A program made the position numbers and the translations under genes. The notes below the pieces were generated by a model. That model was not told the DNA's origin, did not search any database, and worked only from the letters and a program-made list of their open reading frames with translations. From Clostridiaceae bacterium (GTDB lineage: Bacteria > Bacillota > Clostridia > Peptostreptococcales > Peptostreptococcaceae): a stretch of DNA of 30,540 bases. Numbering within the stretch: position 1 is the stretch's first letter; each line of letters opens with the position of its first letter. The stretch is from NCBI GenBank assembly GCA_902362365.1, contig CABIVQ010000026.1:1-30540 (forward strand), read 5' to 3'. Below, one piece after another: positions 7,201 to 14,407 of the stretch.

Positions 7201-8774
7201 GTCAGCTTAGGCAATACTTTACTTCCTATCGTTTGAGACAGTTCTTTCCAAGAATTAGATAAGTCTTGTTGCATAGCTGCATAAGATTCTTCATATGCTT
7301 GTTTTGCTTCATCCATGGCACCTGAAGTATTTATGACTTCATCACCTAAATTAGCCCAGGCCTGTATTACGCCCTCAGAGCCATACTCAACAGTACCTTT
7401 AAATATTTCCTGAAGTAATCTAGCTCTTTCTGTATCGTCACCAACATCCATTATAGCTTGAGATACTTTCTTCATAGCATCAATAGTTGTTATTGACCCA
7501 TCATCAATTTGTTTCTTTAAATCATCAATATTTATTCCCAAATCTTTAAATGCGTCTTTTGATGTAGTTGATCCATCAGTTAAAGTTAACAAGAATTCTT
7601 TAACCATATCAGTTGCTTGATCTGTATTCATTCCAGTTGCATTTATTGCCTCATCGATTAATAAGAATGCATCTTTAGCCTCTATACCAAGAGTTGATAG
7701 TATAGGTGTATATTCTACTAGTGTGTCTAACCAATCTTGAGATATATTCATACCTGTTTGTTCACCAGCTATTATCATATCTAATGCTTCAGAATGAGTC
7801 ATGCCCCAATCATTGACTGCTGATGTCATAAACCTGACAGTATTATTGTAGTCATACCCCATACCATTCAATAATTCCATCGATTGAGCTAGGTATTTTG
7901 TTTCTTTATTAGTTAAATTAAATCTCTTTTCTAATATTGTTGCTGCTTCCGTAGCACCTTCTAATGAATATCCATTATCTGCAATGTCTTTTATTTCTTT
8001 ATAAAATGAGTTTGCTTCTTCTTCAGCTAGTCCTAAACTAATTCTTAAAGTAGTTATTGCATTATCATATTCTATTGCTCCACTTATTGCACCTTTTGTA
8101 AAAACAGTAGCTATTGCTGCTGCAGTTATTTTAGATACACCTGTTAATTCAACTAAGCTAGATACTACATCAGAAATGGTTGAATTAGCTTCATCTGATG
8201 AATTGCTTAGTTCTTCTAATGGATTATCTCCATCAATACTAGCCATAGATGATTTAATATCATTCATAGAATTCTCTAATTTCTTCATATCATTTGTAGT
8301 TTTATCTATATCTGTACTATACTGTTGTAATTTATGAGAATTCTTTTGTATTAGCTCTCCTTTATTTTCTAATGCTTTCCTTAAATCATTTACCGCTTTT
8401 TCTTGCTTAGAGTATGCTTCTAGATTAGAAGTTTTATTTATCTTACTTAGTGCAGTTTCAGCATCATTTAGTTCATTTTTTAATTCTTCATATGCTTTTA
8501 CTTGTTTTTCAACCTTCTTGAATAGATCATCATATTGTTTCGTCTGCATTTCTAACTTCTTAGAATTAGACTCAATTGCTTTCTCACCTTTATTTAAAGC
8601 TGTTGCATATGCTTCCATTTTATTTTCAGCATTTTCTATACTTTTTGTAGCAACATCAAAATCTTTAGATAAATTTCTACTTTGTTTCTTTATATTGCTA
8701 AGCTCTTTTATAAACGACTGGTTATCTAAACTTAAACTTGCGGTAAGCTTTGCTATTTCTTCACTTCTCGCCAT
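4245..8774 (-). CDS. Phage tail tape measure protein
   Basis: The 1509-residue protein sets tail length by spanning the tail tube during assembly. The first 200 residues are almost wholly coiled coil. Residues 210-540 hold the conserved tape measure region (ASSELVELTG-like start, SAVNDWGMTHSEALDMIIAG, ATDMVKEFLLTLTDGSTTSK). A hydrophobic stretch near 550-610 follows, then repeats built on LSPDQKTAIINGDATLA and related units, and long coiled coils up to residue 1400. It begins 16 bases after the stop of the frameshift extension of its chaperone gene. It is the last gene of the late operon, which is odd because distal tail and baseplate genes normally follow. Its C-terminus (LARSVI) seems natural, with no sign of a frameshift. 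Confidence 0.92.
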   Translation of the reverse strand: MARSEEIAKLTASLSLDNQSFIKELSNIKKQSRNLSKDFDVATKSIENAENKMEAYATALNKGEKAIESNSKKLEMQTKQYDDLFKKVEKQVKAYEELKNELNDAETALSKINKTSNLEAYSKQEKAVNDLRKALENKGELIQKNSHKLQQYSTDIDKTTNDMKKLENSMNDIKSSMASIDGDNPLEELSNSSDEANSTISDVVSSLVELTGVSKITAAAIATVFTKGAISGAIEYDNAITTLRISLGLAEEEANSFYKEIKDIADNGYSLEGATEAATILEKRFNLTNKETKYLAQSMELLNGMGYDYNNTVRFMTSAVNDWGMTHSEALDMIIAGEQTGMNISQDWLDTLVEYTPILSTLGIEAKDAFLLIDEAINATGMNTDQATDMVKEFLLTLTDGSTTSKDAFKDLGINIDDLKKQIDDGSITTIDAMKKVSQAIMDVGDDTERARLLQEIFKGTVEYGSEGVIQAWANLGDEVINTSGAMDEAKQAYEESYAAMQQDLSNSWKELSQTIGSKVLPKLTDVMEFTNNTIKILSFLPSAFTYLGNDIANVFEGMRGKFYEFILGVGSGMADFADTIGMDEMADSLREWGKSIDEEHKALSQRIKERNEENERLNTEFSEYLNDIWGTVGDNIPSELKTKFTVDTTDVESKIESFKNLTLEEKTMVLNCNDIPAKERINYFNSLSIEDKQALIDADPSGALGVMALWDSLSPDQKTAIINGDATLAMNCISTWNSLDPEEKTAVLKGNNSHAISAINRVNSSKTPDKNTSINAKDNASSVIDTVNDKKVKNKSFTITGVFKTIGNAVSSFFGGKGSKSAYTNQVKSIQSEYSVSSTLLSENANSNPLENQGTNSSSLPNPLSRATQKTPIANKGYNIDDSIKYNIEMLTELENRIKVVTNSLSALDTKMEQAVGSEKIKYLQEQNKLYEEQKKIQKELEDTLNKQRNYYKSVLNSKGFNFTSDGNFTNYEEKLASMEKHVESLEKSAKSAQDALSKVDSNSKNKSSLEKKAEAAQSKYETEKDKLDEVKKYLQAYIDVQMTELPKCKEEWDKLNNSIVENNNEIKKLEREKWTLNIESQWTVLNQDLDKINNQLEMIDVLMKNAFGNDKSKLIAEKIDLLKKQKSELAENLSYLKGIQSELNKKLTGYGFKFDANGNISNYVDQLNKLKETSTEFDDAKKLVDAYLDLFLDKIPDAEKEIVGLQNAIKDSYKDQLEITKNIESKITEVYKKQLEERKKLIDEELKARVDLLEKEKKAYNDARKEADYNKDYNKQMETIADLEKQIDILSRDNSLSGQKKLQELMKQLADEQEKLQEMVQDKMDEQVNDMFDKESDRLEQEADKVKENLDDKYSDEKLQQIVKDTLSSGIFVGVNGEIQELQSALLNFTDKFGDGLSITGDLIKSELISNLEVAIDTFKDLDRIMSNLDLGKYNNSINLDYSSVKFNPPSNEGYIKNDNTKNITVNMNKPLIEVSGNVDHDVVKDLEKAAIKIKNDIISELARSVI

Positions 8775-8790
8775 CGTTTCACCAACTTTC

Positions 8791-9006
8791 TTACATAAAC
8801 TCTGTTGTACTTACTATACTTTCTTTCTTTTTAGTAGAATCAAAATTATTGTATTTTTTATGTGCATCCATTTGAGCAAATATTTTTTTAGGTATTGTTT
8901 TTTTAAAACTATCCGCATTTCTTTTTAATACACTTACCCATAAATATTCTAAGTAATTATAATCCCAATCTTCTACTTTTCCTCCGAAACTCTTACTTTT
9001 TTTTTT
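8791..9006 (-). other. Frameshift extension (gpT-like) of the tape measure chaperone
   Basis: A run of ten A on the leftward strand (complement of 8997-9006) lies near the end of the chaperone frame. A -1 shift there opens a frame that stays open to a TAA at 8791-8793. It encodes roughly 67 more residues, including KVEDWDYNYLEYLWVSVLKR and KKTIPKKIFAQMDAHKKYNN. This DWDYxYLxY...TPxxxxxxLxxHxxYN pattern is usual for the second product of tape measure chaperone pairs (lambda G/GT type). The extension has no good start of its own, so it is probably made only by frameshifting. Confidence 0.75.
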
Positions 9007-9314
9007 GAATCATTCTCAGGTAAAGATACTTTTAGTAGTTCAACTGCATAATCTACAATATTATTCATTTCTTTTAATTTCATATTCGCAAATATTAAAT
9101 CTCTATTTAATTGAGGATGACAACTTAATATAGACTGTACAATCATTTCATTTATAACAGATACATCTGCCTTAAATACTCTATCAAACAACTCGGGAAC
9201 TTTCATGTAATCATCTAACCTTTTAAAATGATATTGGACTTCTGCTATTGCCCCCATATCAAGTCTAGCATTGTAATTTTGACCATTTAATTTTATTTCA
9301 ACTATATCATTCAT
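8973..9314 (-). CDS. Tape measure chaperone (gpG-like)
   Basis: The ATG at 9314 follows AAGGAGG. The 113-residue product starts with a short strand (IVEIKLNGQNYNARLDMGAI) and continues as a helical domain up to LLKVSLPENDSKKKVRVSEEK. Position between tail tube and tape measure, length and the A-run near its end all match the tail assembly chaperones that bind the tape measure. The gene overlaps the frameshift extension at 8791-9006. Confidence 0.8.
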   Translation of the reverse strand: MNDIVEIKLNGQNYNARLDMGAIAEVQYHFKRLDDYMKVPELFDRVFKADVSVINEMIVQSILSCHPQLNRDLIFANMKLKEMNNIVDYAVELLKVSLPENDSKKKVRVSEEK

Positions 9315-9328
9315 TTAGTTACCTCCTT

Positions 9329-9865
9329 TTAAAATTCTGGATATTGAACTTTATTAAACCACGTATTAACTATATCATTACTATCTGTGTCTATTGTGTA
9401 ATAAAGTAATCCTTCATTATCTTCATTAGCAACAAAATCGATTTCTAATATATCTTCTTCAAGACCTTTTTTTAAATCTATTGTATTAGCAGTTACATTT
9501 GATGGATTAAATTTAACAGAATAAAAACAATACAAAATTTTATTCCCCTGATAGTTTTCTCTACTAAATAACAGCTTTAAATTTGGACTACTTTGTTCAG
9601 CTCCAATAACAATCCCTCCATTTTTAGCTTTGTTATAACCAAAAAGAGTACATTGTTCCTCTTCTGTTAAACCTAATAGTTTTAGCTTTCCTTCTGCTTT
9701 AAACTTCCCATAAAACCTCATATTTCCATGGTTGGTATACCCATCAACATACGGTCTATTAACATTTATATCAACACTTATAGCTCCTTTAATTGGAATT
9801 GGTGTACCATCGTGAGTACACACATGTATATCAGAGAAACCATATATTATTTTATTTTCTATCAT
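9329..9865 (-). CDS. Second tail tube-like protein
   Basis: Two ATG codons are adjacent. I chose the one at 9865, five bases after GGAG; 9868 is too close. The 178-residue product is clearly related to the upstream tail tube protein (9957-10523). Shared features are GFSDIHV near the N-terminus, LGLT followed by an acidic patch, LKLLFSRE against LALLFAQE, a YxVxFxP strand, and the TWFxKV ending. The two are only modestly similar, so they are old paralogs. One may form the tube and the other a minor tube, a terminator ring or a tube decorated with a different surface. A hairpin terminator separates the genes, so this copy is probably made in lower amount. Confidence 0.75.
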   Translation of the reverse strand: MIENKIIYGFSDIHVCTHDGTPIPIKGAISVDINVNRPYVDGYTNHGNMRFYGKFKAEGKLKLLGLTEEEQCTLFGYNKAKNGGIVIGAEQSSPNLKLLFSRENYQGNKILYCFYSVKFNPSNVTANTIDLKKGLEEDILEIDFVANEDNEGLLYYTIDTDSNDIVNTWFNKVQYPEF

Positions 9866-9880
9866 CATATCTCCTTTTTA

Positions 9881-9919
9881 AAAAAATAGAGTAACTGATA
9901 AACAATCGGTTACTCTATT
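9881..9919 (-). terminator. Terminator between the two tail tube genes
   Basis: AATAGAGTAAC (9885-9895) pairs perfectly with GTTACTCTATT (9909-9919). On the leftward strand the stem is followed by a T run. It lies between the first and second tail tube genes and would lower expression of everything downstream. Confidence 0.7.
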
Positions 9920-9956
9920 TTAAGTTCTTTATTTCTATTTAGTTTTATATACAGTA

Positions 9957-10523
9957 TTAGTTACTTTTAGGATCATTAACCTTTGTAAACCATGTTGATA
10001 CTAATTCTGGATCTATTGATGCATCTGTTGTATCTACACAATAATAGTAATATCCATTACTACCTTCTATACAAGAAAAATCTAATTCTGCTATTGATTC
10101 TTCGATTTCTCCATTTTCTGTTGATACTGCGGCAATCTGAGCTGGTTTAAATTGTACATTATATATAACATGTAATAATCTTCCGCCATCCTCTTTCTCT
10201 TGGGCGAAAAGAAGGGCTAAACTTGGCATAGAAGCATTTGCTCTTAATGCATAACCACCCGACATATTTTCTCCCCCCAATAATAACACTTTTTCATCTG
10301 TTGTTAATCCTAAAACTCCAAGCTTCCCAGCTCCAGATGACACTCTAACAACATTCTTTTTGACTTCATTATCTGCGCTTATTTTTCTTTCTGTTATATC
10401 AAACGAGCACTCAACGCTTTTACCACCTAATATTTTTATAGGTGTTGCATAACTCCCATCTGTTATTTTTGCTACATGGATATCTGAAAATCCAAATATT
10501 AATTTATTATCTATACTTGACAT
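9957..10523 (-). CDS. Major tail tube protein (TP901-1/phi13 type)
   Basis: The 188-residue product builds the tail tube. It begins MSSIDNKLIFGFSDIHVAKI, has a strand-rich core (KILGGKSVECSFDITERKIS, AGKLGVLGLTTDEKVLLLGG) and ends with VSTWFTKVNDPKSN. Length, beta-rich composition and position between the tail terminator and the tape measure chaperone match siphovirus major tail proteins. It is followed by a terminator, as expected for a highly expressed structural gene, and then by a paralog. Confidence 0.85.
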   Translation of the reverse strand: MSSIDNKLIFGFSDIHVAKITDGSYATPIKILGGKSVECSFDITERKISADNEVKKNVVRVSSGAGKLGVLGLTTDEKVLLLGGENMSGGYALRANASMPSLALLFAQEKEDGGRLLHVIYNVQFKPAQIAAVSTENGEIEESIAELDFSCIEGSNGYYYYCVDTTDASIDPELVSTWFTKVNDPKSN

Positions 10524-10576
10524 TATAAAACCTTTCTTTATTTGTTAAGCTCGACCACTTAACTACCTAATTATCT

Positions 10577-10921
10577 TTATATAAAAATGAACTCTTCATT
10601 TGAGTTCATTTCCTTGAATATAAAGTCCATATTTTTACCATAATAATTTTCATCAAATACATCTATGCAACCATCAAATATGAACTTATTTTCTTTCATT
10701 TTTCTTTTAATATCTTTATATAAATCTAAATCTTCAATATTCTTACACCAATAATTTAAAGTAATGTAATATATTGTATTTAAGCTACTATTATCAAATA
10801 CATTCGCATCCTCTTCATTATAGATATTAAATATAACATACTTATCTTCTGGATCTAATGCCTTGTGATAATAAGCCTTTATATCAAGAGATCCCATTAT
10901 ATCAATTATTTTTTTATTCAT
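10577..10921 (-). CDS. Tail terminator/completion protein (DUF3168-like)
   Basis: I prefer the ATG at 10921, placed after AGGTGATAAGA, over the GTG at 10930 inside that site. The 114-residue product (MNKKIIDIMGSLDIKAYYHK...) has alternating strands and helices, with a central YVIFNIYNEEDANVFDNSSL and a TIYYITLNYWCKNIEDLDLY region. This fits the small alpha/beta proteins that cap siphovirus tails. Position before the tail tube gene supports this. The 3' end doubles as a hairpin. Confidence 0.7.
   Translation of the reverse strand: MNKKIIDIMGSLDIKAYYHKALDPEDKYVIFNIYNEEDANVFDNSSLNTIYYITLNYWCKNIEDLDLYKDIKRKMKENKFIFDGCIDVFDENYYGKNMDFIFKEMNSNEEFIFI
10583..10611 (-). terminator. Hairpin overlapping the end of the tail terminator gene
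   Basis: AAATGAACTC (10585-10594) pairs with GAGTTCATTT (10602-10611), a perfect 10-base stem with a 7-base loop, followed on the leftward strand by TTTTTAT. The stem encodes the last residues of the tail terminator protein. It lies upstream of the major tail tube gene. Confidence 0.55.
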
Positions 10922-10933
10922 TCTTATCACCTA

Positions 10934-11308
10934 CTAAAATAGGTCTTCAGCCAAACTTTCACCTATAGCTTTATTTGCTTCACTAACCGATTTATTCCAG
11001 GCTTTTTTCATCCACTTCTTACCAACCATATTTGAAGTTCCATACTCCTGATAGTATCCATATCTGATGGATTCATCTCCATTTTCAATACCGATAGTTA
11101 TTTTCTTGTTAGTTCCACTTCCACTAATTTCCCCTTTACCTAATGATCGCTCCAAATGTCCTGTATCTACTGGCACAGTTTCCTTTTGGGCTTCTAATAT
11201 GATATCTGCACCTTTTTCTAATGCATTATCAATTACCTCAGTTTTAAGTTTACGTTCTATTTCATCAAGTTTATCTATTAATGTACTAAAATCTATTTCA
11301 AGTCCCAC
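10934..11308 (-). CDS. HK97 gp10-like neck/tail completion protein
   Basis: The GTG at 11308 lies eight bases after GAGGTG. The 124-residue product has an N-terminal helix and a core VPVDTGHLERSLG, followed by GYYQEYGTSNMVGKKWMKKA. The PVDTGxLxxS and YxxxxExGTxxxxaxPF-like pattern is the hallmark of the HK97 gp10 family, which joins head and tail. It abuts the head closure gene, whose stop is three bases upstream. Confidence 0.85.
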   Translation of the reverse strand: MGLEIDFSTLIDKLDEIERKLKTEVIDNALEKGADIILEAQKETVPVDTGHLERSLGKGEISGSGTNKKITIGIENGDESIRYGYYQEYGTSNMVGKKWMKKAWNKSVSEANKAIGESLAEDLF

Positions 11309-11309
11309 A

Positions 11310-11627
11310 TTAATTCACCTCTTGACATGTTAACTCTAAATACATATGGTCTTCAAATTCATGAACATGTTTAATCTCATATTCTTTATCTTTATGTATA
11401 AGATACATAGACTCATCAATATTTCTTTTTCTAACTATAAATTTATAGGCAACTTTAGTATTATCTGCATTAGCTCTCATATAATCTCTAGTCGATACAG
11501 TTTTCTTTTTAGCTCTTAAGTCTTCAATCACTACTATATCTTTCATTTCTTCTACACCATAGTTTTTATTATGGACTAATTCTTTTTTTATGATAGTTAC
11601 TTTATCTCGCATTTCTGAAGGATTCAT
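11310..11627 (-). CDS. Phage head closure protein (head-tail joining)
   Basis: The 105-residue product begins MNPSEMRDKVTIIKKELVHN and continues through strand-rich segments (WAxxK-like VIEDLRAKKKTVSTRDYMRA, MYLIHKDKEYEIKHVHEFED). This is the pattern of the SPP1 gp16 / HK97 head-tail joining family, which seals the portal after packaging. It lies between the connector and the gp10-like gene, the usual order. Starts and stops of the four connector genes nearly touch, so translation is likely coupled. Confidence 0.85.
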   Translation of the reverse strand: MNPSEMRDKVTIIKKELVHNKNYGVEEMKDIVVIEDLRAKKKTVSTRDYMRANADNTKVAYKFIVRKRNIDESMYLIHKDKEYEIKHVHEFEDHMYLELTCQEVN

Positions 11628-11637
11628 TTTATATCAC

Positions 11638-12063
11638 CTACCAGTTTATTTTCTTTAGATCAAGTATAGATTTAAGCATTGAACTAGCTTTAGAATTAGG
11701 TTCGATAAGTGTAGTACCATTTTCATAATAGTAACTAGCTAAAATTAGTACGGCCATTCCTAGGCTATAGTTTTTTACACCATCAATTTCATTCCCAAAG
11801 CTTATATCCGATATTCCTGTGTAATCACTCACATATTCCATTGCATGTAAGCAAAATCCATTAATCATTTCATCATCATCATGAAATGACTCTTCAATTC
11901 TAAGATTCTTTTTGACACTTACACAGTCAATAAGATAATTTCCAACAGCACAAGCACGTTCGTAGCTGATATGTAACGCATTATGAAATATCCCTACCAT
12001 ATTCTTTTCCTGTCCATCATCTGTATTGGGCATATAATATTCCCCACATTTGCATCTATACAT
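11638..12063 (-). CDS. Head-tail connector (gp6-like) with an unusual Cys-containing N-terminus
   Basis: I chose the ATG at 12063, six bases after AAGGTG; a GTG at 12072 lies inside that site. The C-terminal 90 residues (VKKNLRIEESFHDDDEMING, YVSDYTGISD, VLILASYYYENGTTLIE, LKSILDLKKINW) match HK97 gp6-type connectors that bind the portal. The family is normally about 90-110 residues. Here about 45 extra residues precede it (MYRCKCGEYYMPNTDDGQEK...), with a CxC pair and later single cysteines. The extension could be a fused small domain. The gene overlaps the upstream one by eight bases. Confidence 0.75.
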   Translation of the reverse strand: MYRCKCGEYYMPNTDDGQEKNMVGIFHNALHISYERACAVGNYLIDCVSVKKNLRIEESFHDDDEMINGFCLHAMEYVSDYTGISDISFGNEIDGVKNYSLGMAVLILASYYYENGTTLIEPNSKASSMLKSILDLKKINW

Positions 12064-12322
12064 TGTCTTCACCTTTATAATCTACTAAATAAGTATCAAT
12101 TGTAGATATATTCAACCTTTCCCTAGAAACATTTATTTTGTCGTTAATGCCTATCTCAAATTCTCCATCATTTGATATTTTCATTACTTCAACTAAATTA
12201 GATTCTTTTAATTTTAGGGCAATAGGTTCAGCTATAAAATAATATCTACCGAATACAAAATCATCCAGATCCTTGTGTGAGAAAGATACAAGAGGAGTAA
12301 CTGCAACTGAGTTATATAACAT
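12056..12322 (-). CDS. Small head-associated protein, unknown
   Basis: The 88-residue product starts MLYNSVAVTPLVSFSHKDLD and has a strand-rich middle and end (FGRYYFIAEPIALKLKESNL, KINVSRERLNISTIDTYLVD). I do not recognise a named family. Its place between the capsid group and the connector, with an eight-base overlap into the connector gene, suggests a head or neck role. It lies downstream of a terminator-like hairpin (12345-12377), so its expression may depend on read-through. Confidence 0.5.
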   Translation of the reverse strand: MLYNSVAVTPLVSFSHKDLDDFVFGRYYFIAEPIALKLKESNLVEVMKISNDGEFEIGINDKINVSRERLNISTIDTYLVDYKGEDNV

Positions 12323-12344
12323 AATTAATCATCTCCTACCTTAA

Positions 12345-12377
12345 TAAAAAAGAAGGTAGAGATTAATCCACCTTCTT
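12345..12377 (-). terminator. Terminator after the capsid group
   Basis: AAGAAGGT (12350-12357) pairs with ACCTTCTT (12370-12377), followed on the leftward strand by a run of T. One arm overlaps the last codons of the small ORF at 12363-12524. It would give more capsid than downstream connector transcript. Confidence 0.65.
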
Positions 12378-12524
12378 ACTTCTTTTCTTTCTTATAGTTT
12401 TCTTTTCTATTAAGTTTTGTTTGATAAGTAAATTAGCGATAGAATCTTCTATCTCCACTTCTTCATTCGTTATAAATGATCCCAAATACTTATGTACAAA
12501 ACTTTGCAATATCTTAACCTTCAT
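12363..12524 (-). CDS. Small basic protein downstream of the capsid gene
   Basis: The ATG at 12524 follows AAGGTGAT, and the gene begins 11 bases after the capsid stop. The 53-residue product begins MKVKILQSFVHKYLGSFITN and ends IEKKTIRKKRSKKVD. Many HK97-type phages carry a short ORF starting MKVKxLxxF at this place; its role is not settled. The last codons form one arm of a terminator hairpin. Confidence 0.6.
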   Translation of the reverse strand: MKVKILQSFVHKYLGSFITNEEVEIEDSIANLLIKQNLIEKKTIRKKRSKKVD

Positions 12525-12535
12525 AAAATATCACC

Positions 12536-13627
12536 TTACTTAGCTACATAATAAGCAACTGATTCATCTATTAATTTCTTTATGTCTAATCTAGTGTTCG
12601 CTTTTATCATAACTAAATCTTCTAAAAAAGCTTCATCTTTCTTTATAACCATGTCTTTTCTTAGTCCAATTACTAATGCTCTATTTAAATTTGTAAAGAA
12701 CATACACTTATTGTCAGTTGTCATTTCTGCAACGAATTCATTTATTATAACTGGTTTACCTAGTATAGTGTTTTCTAATACACCATTTATATAAGACTGA
12801 ACTAATACAGGTCTTCCTTCTCCATCTTTTAATTTTGAAAGTAATTTAGCCATACTATCAGATATTACCCAACAAGCGTTTTGTCTATAGGCAACTGGCA
12901 AAGCATAAAATAAGTCTATAACTTCATCAACTGTAACTACTCCGGCAGCTCCTTGTACAACTTCTTTAGCACCATTTTCTTTAGTAAATGTTTCTAATCC
13001 TTCAACAGTTCCATCACCTTTTACTATTAATTCATCTAAAGTTAATGCTAATGCTTCAACTAGTTGATCTATTAACTCTTTTTCTAAATCGTACCCTGAA
13101 TCATTTAATAGTTCTTCAGATATGGTAACTAAGTTTGTATATTTCTCAGCTCCTAATTGAACAGTTTTCCAGTTAGCTTTTTGGTTTACATATTTTTGTA
13201 ATTCGCCAGTCTTAACAAATTTTCCCAATTTACCAGCTTGTACAGGTATATTGTGAGGATTTTCAGTTACTATTTTTCTAACTAATTGATATAAAGGAGA
13301 TACGTTTACTAATTTCTTTTCTATCGTATCTGCATAACTTTCTTTTATTACAGAACCATCTGCTGCTGTAGTATGTTCGTTAGCTAATTTTATTTCTTTT
13401 CCTTCCAATATTGAGTTTCTTAAGTCCATGTCATTACCATCCTTTTCTATTTTTATATTTGTTAATGTTTCAACCTTTTGTAAGGCTTTTATTTTATTTT
13501 CAACTTCAACTAATTCAGATTCCTTAGCATTAAAATCTTCAACTTTAAAGTTTTCAGCTGTCTCAGTCATCACTTTCATAGAGTTAACTATTTCATTTCT
13601 TTTTTCTTGTAATGCTTTAAGTTTCAT
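12536..13627 (-). CDS. HK97-type major capsid protein
   Basis: The ATG at 13627 follows AAAGGTGG. The 363-residue product begins with a charged helical delta-like domain (residues 1 to about 65: MKLKALQEKRNEIVNSMKVM, KESELVEVENKIKALQKVET), which the adjacent protease would remove. The mature part has the HK97 pattern, with VRKIVTENPHNIPVQAG, LVTISEELLNDSGYDLEKEL, and TILGKPVIINEFVAEM near the C-terminus. It sits directly after the protease, in the standard portal-protease-capsid order. Confidence 0.93.
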   Translation of the reverse strand: MKLKALQEKRNEIVNSMKVMTETAENFKVEDFNAKESELVEVENKIKALQKVETLTNIKIEKDGNDMDLRNSILEGKEIKLANEHTTAADGSVIKESYADTIEKKLVNVSPLYQLVRKIVTENPHNIPVQAGKLGKFVKTGELQKYVNQKANWKTVQLGAEKYTNLVTISEELLNDSGYDLEKELIDQLVEALALTLDELIVKGDGTVEGLETFTKENGAKEVVQGAAGVVTVDEVIDLFYALPVAYRQNACWVISDSMAKLLSKLKDGEGRPVLVQSYINGVLENTILGKPVIINEFVAEMTTDNKCMFFTNLNRALVIGLRKDMVIKKDEAFLEDLVMIKANTRLDIKKLIDESVAYYVAK

Positions 13628-13682
13628 AATCTTTTACCACCTTTTTCTAAATTTGAGCATAAAAAAAGAACTTCATTGAGTC

Positions 13683-14396
13683 CTACATTTCATACATTTT
13701 TAACTTAGCTTTGTAATAATCTAAGTTTATTTTTTCTTCTACTTCTTCACTGACTTCTTTATTCAGAATGTTTTCAGGTACTTTGTTATACTTGTCATAA
13801 AGTTCTGATGCGCAAGCAACCATATTTACTTCATCTGTTAGAGTAACATTTTTAAAGTATTTAACAGATTCAACTCCATTTAACCAAGTTTCAGCTTGAA
13901 CCATCTCTTTAACTTCTTCAATATCTATTCCTTCATTTAAGTTTTCTTCATAAATATTAATTATAGTTTCTCTAATGTTATCTAATAAATCTGCTGCTTT
14001 TCTCATTTCAGTTGAATTTCCTTGAACACAACTCCAAGGCTCATGGATCATTATATAAGCATTACTAGGACAAACTACTTCATCACCAACTAATGCTATA
14101 ACACTTGATATACTAGCTGCTAAGCCGTCTATATAAACAGTTTTATGACCATTATGTCTTTTTAACATGTTGTATATTGCAATACCTGCGAACACACTTC
14201 CACCATTAGAGTTAACATAGATATTAAGGTCTTTTCCTTTGTGTTCATCTAAAAAATTCTTGACTGAATCTGGATACTGGTCTGTATCATCCCAAGCACC
14301 TAACCAACTACTAACTATATCTCCATAGAAATATAAATCGGCACTTGTATTGGTTGCGTTCTTAACTTCTAAAAAGTTTCTTAAATTATCTCTCAT
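13683..14396 (-). CDS. ClpP-type prohead protease
   Basis: The 237-residue product matures the prohead by cutting the capsid delta domain. The ClpP fold is visible: NIYVNSNGGSVFAGIAIYNM (residues 58-77), the nucleophile in DGLAAS (Ser95), and IMIHEPWS with His118. The acidic partner is not certain. The ATG at 14396 follows AGGAGGTG. It lies 11 bases after the portal gene and precedes the capsid. Confidence 0.92.
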   Translation of the reverse strand: MRDNLRNFLEVKNATNTSADLYFYGDIVSSWLGAWDDTDQYPDSVKNFLDEHKGKDLNIYVNSNGGSVFAGIAIYNMLKRHNGHKTVYIDGLAASISSVIALVGDEVVCPSNAYIMIHEPWSCVQGNSTEMRKAADLLDNIRETIINIYEENLNEGIDIEEVKEMVQAETWLNGVESVKYFKNVTLTDEVNMVACASELYDKYNKVPENILNKEVSEEVEEKINLDYYKAKLKMYEM

Positions 14397-14407
14397 ATTA
14401 TCACCTC

